From positions 1 through 45,887 of the forward strand of contig JAHEIX010000006.1 of NCBI GenBank assembly GCA_024639165.1: DNA of 45,887 nt. The letters are read 5' to 3'. Made by a program: the position numbers and the translations under genes. The stretch comes from UBA7446 sp024639165. GTDB taxonomy: Bacteria; Bacteroidota; Bacteroidia; Flavobacteriales; Flavobacteriaceae. Below, piece by piece: positions 34,445-41,356 of the stretch (position 1 is the stretch's first letter; each line of letters begins with the position of its first letter). The notes under the pieces are model-generated. The model was not told where the DNA came from. It did no database searches and saw only the letters and a program-made list of their open reading frames with translations.

Positions 34445-35200
34445 ATGAAAAAAGGGGGGGTTATTGGAATTGTATTGCTAGTCCTTATGGGATGTAAGTC
34501 CCTATCACCCGTAGCAACAACCGACGTTATTGATACTCGTTTGCGTCCTAGAGCAGTACAACAACAAATTGAAGAAAACGCACTGCGCTTTGAAGGTTTA
34601 CAATGGCGAGGGCAAGCTTCTCTTGAACGAGAGGGAAAGGGACAAAAAGTTAGCGTCACGCTAAGGCTCAAGCAAGGCAAAGGAATTTGGGTAAGCGGGT
34701 CTGTGATTGTACCCTTGGCACGTGTTCTCATAACGCCCAAGCAGCTTCAGTTTTATGAAAAGATAAATAGGCGCTACGCACAGTTTGATTTTCAGCAAGT
34801 AAAAAAGCTACTGGGTGCACCGGTTGACTATGAAATGATTGAGCGCATCATCACAGCAGGACCACTAGACACACGAGCCCTAAAACGAGCAAAACTTACG
34901 TTTTCACAAAACAACTACATCCTTAGCTCACGAAAAAGAGGGGTTTCGCTGAAATGGACCTATGACGCTGCTTTTAGGCTGGTCGCTCAAGAGTTTTCAG
35001 ACGGTGAAACGTCTGTTCGCGTGGATTATGATGGGTATCGACGCATTGACAACCAATGGGTGCCCCAGCAACTTATGGCCAGCTTGAGCGGAGTAGACAA
35101 GACTACCGTCTTAACATTGCAATCCAAACAAACGCAATTAAATGGCAATTTTCAAATGCCCTTTGAAATCCCAAAAGGGTACTCAAAAATTAAGTTATAA
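34445..35200 (+). CDS. DUF4292 family lipoprotein
   Basis: This 251-residue protein has a lipoprotein signal ending LMGC (lipidated Cys17). The mature part is beta-rich, like LolA/LppX-type lipid carriers, with conserved-looking WRGQASLEREG and VSGSVIVPLARVLITP stretches and ending FEIPKGYSKIKL. DUF4292 proteins are uncharacterised and probably bind lipids or lipoproteins in the periplasm. Immediately after the ATG lies a tract of six A then seven G. The stop overlaps the start of the next gene (TAATG), giving translational coupling with the EnvC-like protein. Confidence 0.83.
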   Translation: MKKGGVIGIVLLVLMGCKSLSPVATTDVIDTRLRPRAVQQQIEENALRFEGLQWRGQASLEREGKGQKVSVTLRLKQGKGIWVSGSVIVPLARVLITPKQLQFYEKINRRYAQFDFQQVKKLLGAPVDYEMIERIITAGPLDTRALKRAKLTFSQNNYILSSRKRGVSLKWTYDAAFRLVAQEFSDGETSVRVDYDGYRRIDNQWVPQQLMASLSGVDKTTVLTLQSKQTQLNGNFQMPFEIPKGYSKIKL

Positions 35201-36399
35201 TGAAAAAGTGGGTTTGGCTTTTAATGCTTGTCCCTGTTTTGAGCTTAGCTCAAGACAAAAAAGCAGCGCTTGAAGCACAGAAAAAGCGCCTTCAACAGGA
35301 AATTGTTCAGATAAATGCATTGATAAAAACAAGTGCTAAAAAACGCGCCAATGTCCTAACTCAAGTAGAAACAGTTCAACTAAAAATGGATCGGCAAGAT
35401 GCATTGATTCGACTCACCAACCGCCAAATAAATAGACTCAACCAAGAAATAAATATAAATCTGCGTAATATAGAAAAGCTGAGGACAGAACTCACGTCAC
35501 TAAAAAAAGATTATGGCGAAATGGTTGTTTCTGCGCGAAAAAATAAGTCTTCCCAAAATCGTTTGATGTTCTTGCTCTCTTCTGAAAGTTTTTGGCAAGC
35601 CTACAAGCGTATGGCTTATATGAAACAGTATGCCGCCTACCGCAAACAACAAGGAGAACAGATAGCTGCCAAAACCAAAGCCTTGCAGCAGTACACCACA
35701 GACTTGGTAGCACAACGCAAAGACAAAAAGCAACTCATTGAACAAAATAGGAAAGCACAAAAAGAATTAGACAGTATTAAAAAAAGACAAAATATAATCG
35801 TTCTAGAACTGAAAAAACGGGAAAGAAATTACGCTGCACAAATCAAGAAAAAACAAAAACAACAAGAGGAAATTGATAAAGAAATAACGCGTCTTATTCG
35901 AGAGGCTATTGCTGCATCGAACAAAAAGGCAGGTACGAAAACAACAACCTTTGTGTTAACACCAGAAGCCAAAGCCCTCGCTGCTAGCTTTGTGTCCAAC
36001 AAAGGGCGCTTGCCTTGGCCGGTTGAAAAAGGAATTGTTACGCAGCGTTTTGGCACTCAACGGCACCCTGTTGTACGCACCACTACCATCAAAAGCAATG
36101 GGGTAACACTTTCAGTCCCTGCGGGAGCAACCGCTCGAAGTGTCTTTGAAGGAAAAGTGTTGAATATTGTTCAATTTAAAGGAAGTAATCCCATAGTCCT
36201 CGTTCAGCATGGTAACTATATTACGAGCTACAAGAATCTCAGTAAGGTTTATGTGAAAAAGGGTGACCGTGTTACTGCCAAACAGGCTATTGGGCAAATA
36301 TTCACAAATAAAGACACAGGCAAGACAACACTACAGTTCAGCCTATTCTATAATACCACTCCACAAAATCCTGCTTTGTGGTTATATCAAATGAAATAA
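35200..36399 (+). CDS. EnvC-like murein hydrolase activator (degenerate M23 domain)
   Basis: The 399-residue exported protein has a signal peptide (ending VLSLAQ), then ~220 residues of coiled coil rich in Lys, Gln and Arg, and a C-terminal LytM/M23 domain from about 270. The zinc ligands expected in active M23 peptidases are missing: the first-motif aspartate is replaced (HPVVRTTTIKSNGVTLS), the ITSY strand is followed by KNL rather than a histidine, and the last motif reads LQFSLF instead of L-H-F-E. This is the pattern of EnvC, which activates peptidoglycan amidases at the division site rather than cutting itself. It overlaps the DUF4292 stop by one base and ends the dut operon. Confidence 0.88.
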   Translation: MKKWVWLLMLVPVLSLAQDKKAALEAQKKRLQQEIVQINALIKTSAKKRANVLTQVETVQLKMDRQDALIRLTNRQINRLNQEININLRNIEKLRTELTSLKKDYGEMVVSARKNKSSQNRLMFLLSSESFWQAYKRMAYMKQYAAYRKQQGEQIAAKTKALQQYTTDLVAQRKDKKQLIEQNRKAQKELDSIKKRQNIIVLELKKRERNYAAQIKKKQKQQEEIDKEITRLIREAIAASNKKAGTKTTTFVLTPEAKALAASFVSNKGRLPWPVEKGIVTQRFGTQRHPVVRTTTIKSNGVTLSVPAGATARSVFEGKVLNIVQFKGSNPIVLVQHGNYITSYKNLSKVYVKKGDRVTAKQAIGQIFTNKDTGKTTLQFSLFYNTTPQNPALWLYQMK

Positions 36400-36403
36400 G
36401 CGT

Positions 36404-37222
36404 TTATTGTTTGACAAGCTTTATTCTTAGGGTCGTTCCGTTGTGTGTCAGTCTCAGCATATAAATGCCTGTCGTCAAATGGGAAACGTCAAGATTGTCA
36501 TGTATTGGTTTAGTTAAAATACGCTCACCTGAAAGGCTATAGATAGTTGCTGTAGCGCTTTGGGTCAATCCCTCGACATAGAGCTTTTGTGAAACAGGAT
36601 TGGGATAGATGTTTAGCCCTGATATTTCAGCTGTCTCAATACTAAGAACGGCATTTGCCACATTAGGAGATGGGGTGCCTGTTTTAAAACTCCCATCTGC
36701 TTGGCGTTGTAAAGACTGATTTGCTGCATCTGAAGATGCATTTTCGTTGTACTGAACCGTTTTACCTAAACCCGTTAATAAGCCTGTGTCATCTGGATCA
36801 TCGCTGTCATAAACAACAGCGTCAATGAGATTGCTGGTAGTGGCTGGTGTATCTGTGGGGAAATCTGCTTTATTGCCCTGATATAGCGCTACTGCTTCAG
36901 CATCATTTTGAATGTTAGAGGACGAGGAGCTTGAAAAAGTAAACGAAACGCCATTTACTCCAGAATCGCCAATCACAAAAAAACCATTGGCATCTGTACT
37001 GTATCCGTCCAAATCATAGGCGGCATAGCTGGCATCGTCAGCTCCGTTAAATAAGACCAGTACATAGCCGTCTAATGCCAGGTTGGGGGTTGAAGAATAC
37101 AGTTCAATAAATTCTGCAGTGTCCGCGCCTGGGCTGTCTGCATCTATTTCGTTAATAACTATCGTTTGGGCATTCAAGAAGGAAATACCCACAAAAAGAA
37201 AGAGTGAATCTATAGGTTTCAT
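36404..37222 (-). CDS. lamin-tail domain protein with T9SS sorting domain
   Basis: This 272-residue secreted protein has a signal peptide (ending FLNAQ), a lamin-tail-like immunoglobulin domain at about 20-160 starting VINEIDADSPG and containing TAEFIELYS, a linker, and a C-terminal type A sorting domain over the last ~75 residues. The latter begins near LNIYPNPVSQKLYVEG and ends in TTGIYMLRL and KLVKQ, the usual signature for export through the type IX secretion system. The domain often accompanies nucleases, but no nuclease motif is present here, so the protein is probably structural or adhesive. It converges with the EnvC-like gene, four bases apart. Confidence 0.85.
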   Translation of the reverse strand: MKPIDSLFLFVGISFLNAQTIVINEIDADSPGADTAEFIELYSSTPNLALDGYVLVLFNGADDASYAAYDLDGYSTDANGFFVIGDSGVNGVSFTFSSSSSSNIQNDAEAVALYQGNKADFPTDTPATTSNLIDAVVYDSDDPDDTGLLTGLGKTVQYNENASSDAANQSLQRQADGSFKTGTPSPNVANAVLSIETAEISGLNIYPNPVSQKLYVEGLTQSATATIYSLSGERILTKPIHDNLDVSHLTTGIYMLRLTHNGTTLRIKLVKQ

Positions 37223-37242
37223 GAAAAAAATATTTGGGATAA

Positions 37243-37273
37243 TAAATATAAAAAAAGAGACGGGTGTTACAAA
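37243..37273 (-). promoter_or_regulatory. promoter for the lamin-tail protein gene
   Basis: On the minus strand TTTG (complement of 37270-37273) is followed after 19 bases by TATATTTA (complement of 37243-37250), one mismatch from TAnnTTTG. It ends 20 bases before the ATG at 37222. Confidence 0.5.
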
Positions 37274-37287
37274 AATTATGGCCGTTG

Positions 37288-37866
37288 CTAGCGCAGCTTG
37301 GCTATGTATTTGCCTACCATATCAAACTCGATATTTACCAAATCGCCTTTTTGTAATTGGTGAAAAACCGTATGCGCATAGGTATATGGAATAATGGCCA
37401 CTCCAAAAGTATTGGATGCCGAACCTACAACGGTCAAGCTAGTACCATTTACACAAATTGAGCCTTTTTCAATGGTCATGTTTTTAGAGTCTTCGCTGTA
37501 TGCAAATCGATACAACCAACTGCCATTCTGATCTTCTACACTAATACAGCTCGCTACTTCATCGACATGACCTTGTACCATATGCCCATCTAGCCTGTCG
37601 CCAAGTCGCATGGCACGTTCGAGATTAATTTTGTCTCCAACAGTCCATTGCTTGAGTGCGGTTTTGTCCAAGGTTTCCTGTATGGCTGTAACAGTGTACT
37701 GATCGCCGTCAATGGCAACAACCGTAAGGCATACGCCATTGTGGGCTAAACTTTGATCTATCTTAAGTTCGTGCGTAATATTGCTCGAAAGGGAATAGTG
37801 TACATTTCCGCCTTCGCGTTCAATGCGTGTTATGGTACCCATTGTTTCAATGATTCCTGTAAACAT
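37288..37866 (-). CDS. ribE: riboflavin synthase, alpha subunit
   Basis: From the ATG at 37866 the product is 192 residues starting with the canonical MFTGIIE; a GTG 13 codons upstream is not used because it lies in the promoter. Two lumazine-binding domains of about 95 residues are seen, the first with the LAHNGVCLTVV motif, the second starting at about GHMVQGHVDEVAS and containing ICVNGTSLTVV. The enzyme dismutates 6,7-dimethyl-8-ribityllumazine to riboflavin. It is monocistronic and divergent from pdxA. No FMN riboswitch is visible in the short leader. Confidence 0.95.
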   Translation of the reverse strand: MFTGIIETMGTITRIEREGGNVHYSLSSNITHELKIDQSLAHNGVCLTVVAIDGDQYTVTAIQETLDKTALKQWTVGDKINLERAMRLGDRLDGHMVQGHVDEVASCISVEDQNGSWLYRFAYSEDSKNMTIEKGSICVNGTSLTVVGSASNTFGVAIIPYTYAHTVFHQLQKGDLVNIEFDMVGKYIAKLR

Positions 37867-37881
37867 AAGCGGTGAATCCTT

Positions 37882-37889
37882 TACCTTTG
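37882..37889 (+). promoter_or_regulatory. -7 promoter element for pdxA
   Basis: TACCTTTG is a perfect TAnnTTTG match ending 19 bases before the pdxA ATG. It lies between the ribE start codon and the opposing ribE -7 box. No -33 TTG at normal spacing. Confidence 0.45.
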
Positions 37890-37894
37890 TCACG

Positions 37895-37902
37895 CAAAAA
37901 TA
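37895..37902 (-). promoter_or_regulatory. -7 promoter element for ribE
   Basis: On the minus strand TATTTTTG is a perfect -7 match, 28 bases before the ribE ATG at 37866. It lies five bases from the opposing pdxA -7 box, so the two promoters overlap back to back. Confidence 0.45.
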
Positions 37903-37908
37903 CACAAA

Positions 37909-38901
37909 ATGTCTGCCTTACCCATTATTGCAATTTCTATTGGTGATCCCAATGGGATCGGCCTTGAAATTATACTGAAAACATTTCAAGATAATCGTCT
38001 GTTTGAACGCTGCATTCCAGTGGTATACGCCTGTGTAGATTTTGTAGAAAAGCAACAGGCCCTTTTTCATACACAAGTTCCTTTAGGCTCAATGAAAGAG
38101 GCTCCAAAACAAGGGCTATTAAATATTGCTAAGATATGGAAAGAGTCCCCTGAAGTAGCTTTCGGCAAACAAACAACCCAAGCAGGAACTGCCGCTTTTG
38201 AATCGCTACAAGCTGCTGCTACTGCAGTCAAAAAAGGGCAGGCCGATGCCCTTGTTACTGCGCCAATTAATAAGGCCGCAATAAAAAGTCTTGATTTTCC
38301 TTTTGCGGGACACACGCACTATTTGGGTGCATTGTGGGGAGGCAATGCCTTAATGTTGTTGGCGCATGATACACTTCGTGTTGCGCTGCTAACGGATCAC
38401 ATTCCACTTCATGAAGTTACTGCTGCCATAACAATAGATGTAATCACGCAAAAAACAAAACAGCTCGGACAAACACTACTAAACGATTTTGGTTGCCAAA
38501 TACCTAAAATAGCGCTGTTGGGATTAAACCCACATGCAGGAGACCAAGGGGTTATTGGCAACGAGGATGATACTGTTTTGAAGCCTGCTGTTGCCGCCTT
38601 AAAAAAGGAGGGGGGTTTACTGTCTGGACCTTTTGCCGCCGATGGTTTTTTTGGACAAAAACAGTATGAAAATTTTGAGGCTGTTCTCTCTTGCTATCAC
38701 GACCAAGGATTGGTTGGGTTTAAGACCTTGGCATTTGGAGAAGGAGTGAACATAACCACCGGACTCCCTTTTGTGCGCACCTCTCCAGATCACGGCACTG
38801 CTTTTGATATTGCTGGGAAAGGTGTTGCAAGTCATGTTTCTTTCGCTGCTGCCGTGCAGATGGCCTGTACGATTTACAATAACCGTCAAAAGAGGGATTA
38901 A
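37909..38901 (+). CDS. pdxA: 4-hydroxythreonine-4-phosphate dehydrogenase
   Basis: This 330-residue NAD-dependent enzyme of the deoxyxylulose-5-phosphate-dependent vitamin B6 route oxidises and decarboxylates 4-phosphohydroxy-threonine. Recognisable motifs are SIGDPNGIGLEI near residue 10, the metal-binding histidines in FAGHTHYLGALWG, LGLNPHAGDQG and CYHDQGLVGFKTL, and the C-terminal RTSPDHGTAFDIAGK. Length and motif order are standard. It is divergent from ribE across 42 bases. The next gene starts 43 bases downstream with its own -7 element. Confidence 0.96.
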   Translation: MSALPIIAISIGDPNGIGLEIILKTFQDNRLFERCIPVVYACVDFVEKQQALFHTQVPLGSMKEAPKQGLLNIAKIWKESPEVAFGKQTTQAGTAAFESLQAAATAVKKGQADALVTAPINKAAIKSLDFPFAGHTHYLGALWGGNALMLLAHDTLRVALLTDHIPLHEVTAAITIDVITQKTKQLGQTLLNDFGCQIPKIALLGLNPHAGDQGVIGNEDDTVLKPAVAALKKEGGLLSGPFAADGFFGQKQYENFEAVLSCYHDQGLVGFKTLAFGEGVNITTGLPFVRTSPDHGTAFDIAGKGVASHVSFAAAVQMACTIYNNRQKRD

Positions 38902-38927
38902 ATAGAGTACTGTCCCGCCAAATTTTA

Positions 38928-38935
38928 TATATTTG
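38928..38935 (+). promoter_or_regulatory. -7 promoter element for the DUF177-rpmF operon
   Basis: TATATTTG is a perfect TAnnTTTG match ending nine bases before the ATG at 38945, implying a near-leaderless mRNA. No -33 element at normal spacing. Confidence 0.45.
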
Positions 38936-38944
38936 CCGACTGTA

Positions 38945-39487
38945 ATGCGCGATAATAAAAATGTTTTAGCCCCCTTTGTGTTGGCTTTCGCTGGACTAAA
39001 AGAGGGAGTACATCATTTTAATCGCGATATCACAGCTACGTTCTTTGATGCTTTTAATTATACCGAATTCAGCAGTACTGCGCTTGTTGTTCAGATTGAT
39101 TTGACCAAAAAAGCCAGTATGCTTGAAGTAGAATTTACGATTTCTGGACACGTTCGTGTTGGTTGTGATCTAACCAACGAATTGTTTGATTTACCACTAA
39201 ACCCAACGCATGAGTTGGTAGTAAAGTTTGGCGAAACATTCAATGATGAAAATGAACATCTGCTGGTGCTCCCGCACGGATCACATCAGTTAGATCTTGC
39301 TCAAACACTGTTTGAAACCATTGTGTTGGCAGTGCCGCAAAAAAAAGTACATCCCGGTATAGAAAATGGCAGTCTTCAATCAGATTTGTTAGACCGTCTA
39401 GAGGAGTTACATCCAAGCGAAAGCACCAATGAAAGTGAAACAACGGATCCCCGGTGGGATGCGTTAAAGAAATTAAAAAAAGACTAA
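38945..39487 (+). CDS. yceD: DUF177 (YceD) family protein
   Basis: The ATG at 38945 gives 180 residues; a TTG four codons earlier overlaps the -7 box and was rejected. The DUF177 pattern is seen in AFAGLKEGVHHFNRDI at the start, the central GHVRVGCDLTNELFDLPL, where other members have two CxxC-type cysteines (only one cysteine here), and DLLDRLEEL near the end. The family is always paired with rpmF and is implicated in 23S rRNA maturation or accumulation. rpmF follows ten bases later, as expected. Confidence 0.88.
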   Translation: MRDNKNVLAPFVLAFAGLKEGVHHFNRDITATFFDAFNYTEFSSTALVVQIDLTKKASMLEVEFTISGHVRVGCDLTNELFDLPLNPTHELVVKFGETFNDENEHLLVLPHGSHQLDLAQTLFETIVLAVPQKKVHPGIENGSLQSDLLDRLEELHPSESTNESETTDPRWDALKKLKKD

Positions 39488-39497
39488 AACAGCTGTT

Positions 39498-39695
39498 ATG
39501 GCACATCCTAAACGAAAAATATCCAAAACGCGTCGCGACAAACGCCGTACGCACTACAAGGCCGTAGCGCCTCAAATTGCAACTTGCTCCACTACTGGCG
39601 AAGCACATCTTTACCACCGTGCGCACTGGCATGAAGGAAAATTATACTACAGAGGCAAGGTTTTGATTGACAATTCTGCCGAAGCTGAAGCATAG
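39498..39695 (+). CDS. rpmF: 50S ribosomal protein bL32
   Basis: This 65-residue basic ribosomal protein has the bL32 start MAHPKRKISKTRRDKRR and the following THYKAVAPQIATC. Only one cysteine is present in place of the four that form the zinc knuckle of C+ paralogues, so this is a zinc-independent form. The C-terminal VLIDNSAEAEA is slightly extended. It is preceded by the DUF177 gene and followed by a strong terminator. Confidence 0.97.
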   Translation: MAHPKRKISKTRRDKRRTHYKAVAPQIATCSTTGEAHLYHRAHWHEGKLYYRGKVLIDNSAEAEA

Positions 39696-39716
39696 TTTTT
39701 TAAGTCAAACGTATAT

Positions 39717-39746
39717 AAAGCGCCTTTCGTAAAAGGCGCTTTTTTT
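39717..39746 (+). terminator. intrinsic terminator after rpmF
   Basis: A perfect 11-bp stem pairs 39717-39727 with 39732-39742 around a four-base loop, GC-rich in the middle, followed by a continuing T-run to 39746. It separates rpmF from the fabH operon and is nearly symmetric. Confidence 0.93.
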
Positions 39747-39773
39747 GTGCATTATTGATAAGTTTTGGTCTTT

Positions 39774-39816
39774 TTTTGGCCAAAACGAGTTGTTTTTGAC
39801 TAATTTTGGCCAAAAC
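39774..39816. promoter_or_regulatory. twin palindrome TTTTGGCCAAAAC, candidate operator of fabH-accBC
   Basis: The 12-base perfect palindrome TTTTGGCCAAAA occurs twice, at 39774-39785 and 39804-39815, each followed by C; the centres are exactly 30 bases apart, close to three helical turns. A half-site GTTTTGG lies just upstream at 39762-39768. The second copy overlaps the -33 TTTG of the fabH promoter. The layout suggests binding of a dimeric regulator controlling fatty-acid synthesis; the regulator is not in the window. Confidence 0.5.
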
Positions 39817-39835
39817 TTGTAGAATTGTATTTATG
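39805..39835 (+). promoter_or_regulatory. promoter of fabH-accB-accC
   Basis: TTTG at 39805-39808 (inside the second palindrome) is followed after 19 bases by TATTTATG (39828-39835), one mismatch from TAnnTTTG. Transcription would start a few bases before the ATG at 39851, which supports that start codon. Confidence 0.5.
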
Positions 39836-39850
39836 TGCAATTCGGTTTAT

Positions 39851-40846
39851 ATGACTACTAAAACTGCAGCCATAACCGCCGTTGGAGGCTACGTCCCCGA
39901 GCATGTGCTCACCAATGCTGATATAGAGCAACTGGTAGATACAAGCGATGAGTGGATTGTTTCACGCACCGGGATTAAAGAACGTCGTATTCTCAAACCT
40001 ACTTCACTGGGTACTTCGTTTATGGCCATCAAAGCGGCTCAAAACCTTCTCGACAAAAAAAATCTTGATCCAACACAAATCGATTTGGTTATTGTGGCCA
40101 CAGCAACACCTGATATGCCTGTTTCATCTACTGCGGCCTATGTTGCTACTGAAATTGGTGCAACAAACGCATTTGCCTATGACCTACAAGGGGCTTGTTC
40201 TGGTTTTTTATTCGGTATGTCAGCTGCTGCTGCATACATAAGCTCAGGCCGTTATAATAACGTCTTACTTATTGGGGCAGATACCATGTCGTCTATTATT
40301 GATTATTCTGATCGCGCTACTTGTGTGATTTTCGGAGATGGCGCTGGAGCTGTTTTATTCGAACCCAACGACGAAGGGCTTGGACTTCAGGATGAAGTAC
40401 TTCGTGTTGATGGTAAGGGAAGAACATATTTGAAAATTGAAGCGGGAGGTTCTATGCTACCGGCTTCAAAAGAGACCGTGTCGCAAAAACAACATTTCCT
40501 TCATCAAGAAGGTCGCCCTGTATTTAAATTTGCCGTATCTAATATGAGTGCTGCCATTACGCAAGTGATCACGCGCAACGGTTTATCAAAAGATGATATC
40601 GATTTTGTAGTTGCACATCAAGCAAACAAACGTATATTAGATGCAATATCCAATCATTTAAACCTCAAATCTGATCAGATGTTAATCAATATTGACCGTT
40701 ACGGAAACACTACAGCAGCGACATTACCACTATTGCTGTGGGATTACGAACACCTTTTAAAGAAAAATCAAAAATTACTATTCACTGCGTTTGGGGGTGG
40801 CTTCACTTGGGGAGCTAGCTACCTGACGTGGGCTTACAACTCTTAA
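39851..40846 (+). CDS. fabH: beta-ketoacyl-ACP synthase III
   Basis: The ATG at 39851 gives 331 residues starting MTTKTAAITAVGGYVPE, the usual Flavobacteriaceae N-terminus; an in-frame ATG six codons earlier lies in the -7 promoter box and is less likely. The catalytic triad is intact: Cys116 in QGACSGFL, His256 in VVAHQANKR and Asn286 in RYGNTTAA. The enzyme condenses acetyl-CoA (or branched acyl-CoA) with malonyl-ACP to begin fatty-acid synthesis in the cytoplasm. It leads an operon with accB (11-base gap) and accC. Candidate operator palindromes lie upstream. Confidence 0.95.
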   Translation: MTTKTAAITAVGGYVPEHVLTNADIEQLVDTSDEWIVSRTGIKERRILKPTSLGTSFMAIKAAQNLLDKKNLDPTQIDLVIVATATPDMPVSSTAAYVATEIGATNAFAYDLQGACSGFLFGMSAAAAYISSGRYNNVLLIGADTMSSIIDYSDRATCVIFGDGAGAVLFEPNDEGLGLQDEVLRVDGKGRTYLKIEAGGSMLPASKETVSQKQHFLHQEGRPVFKFAVSNMSAAITQVITRNGLSKDDIDFVVAHQANKRILDAISNHLNLKSDQMLINIDRYGNTTAATLPLLLWDYEHLLKKNQKLLFTAFGGGFTWGASYLTWAYNS

Positions 40847-40857
40847 AAACAATAACC

Positions 40858-41346
40858 ATGGAATTAAAAGAAATACAAAACCTAATAAAGTTTGTAGCCA
40901 AATCTGGGGCAAGTGAAGTAAACCTAGAAATGGGAGAGATCAAAATTACCATCAAAACAGATAAGGGCGAGTCCGCAGCACCTATGGCTGTACTGCCACA
41001 AGCAGCGCCTCTAGCTATGCCCCCTGTTCCCGTTGCTCCAGCGCCAATTGCTGAAGCAGCAGTAGCGCCGGTTGAAACAGCCGCTACTCCTGCTACAGAA
41101 ACTTCAGGCGACACTATTAAGTCTCCAATTATAGGTACTTTCTACCGCAAACCGTCTCCAGACAAACCTAATTTTGTGGAAGTAGGGGATCGTGTTAACG
41201 AAGGCGACACGCTTTGTGTTATTGAAGCCATGAAACTCTTCAATGAAATTGAAGCAGAAATGAGCGGAACTATCGTAAAGATTTTGGTTAAAGACTCTAC
41301 ACCTGTCGAGTTTGACCAACCATTATTTGTTATTGATCCTGCCTAA
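40858..41346 (+). CDS. accB: acetyl-CoA carboxylase biotin carboxyl carrier protein
   Basis: From the ATG at 40858 the product is 162 residues (an upstream GTG lies inside fabH and was rejected). It has a short N-terminal region MELKEIQNLIKFVAKSGASE, a Pro/Ala-rich mobile linker at about 43-80 and a C-terminal biotinyl domain. The biotinylated lysine is K126 in EAMKLF. It carries carboxyl groups between the biotin carboxylase (next gene) and the carboxyltransferase, which is encoded elsewhere. The gap to accC is ten bases. Confidence 0.96.
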   Translation: MELKEIQNLIKFVAKSGASEVNLEMGEIKITIKTDKGESAAPMAVLPQAAPLAMPPVPVAPAPIAEAAVAPVETAATPATETSGDTIKSPIIGTFYRKPSPDKPNFVEVGDRVNEGDTLCVIEAMKLFNEIEAEMSGTIVKILVKDSTPVEFDQPLFVIDPA

Positions 41347-41356
41347 AGCCAGACCT

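Noticed and set aside
37867..37908. FMN riboswitch upstream of ribE
   Set aside because: The leader from the predicted promoter to ATG is about 25 bases, too short for an FMN aptamer, and no conserved aptamer sequence is seen.
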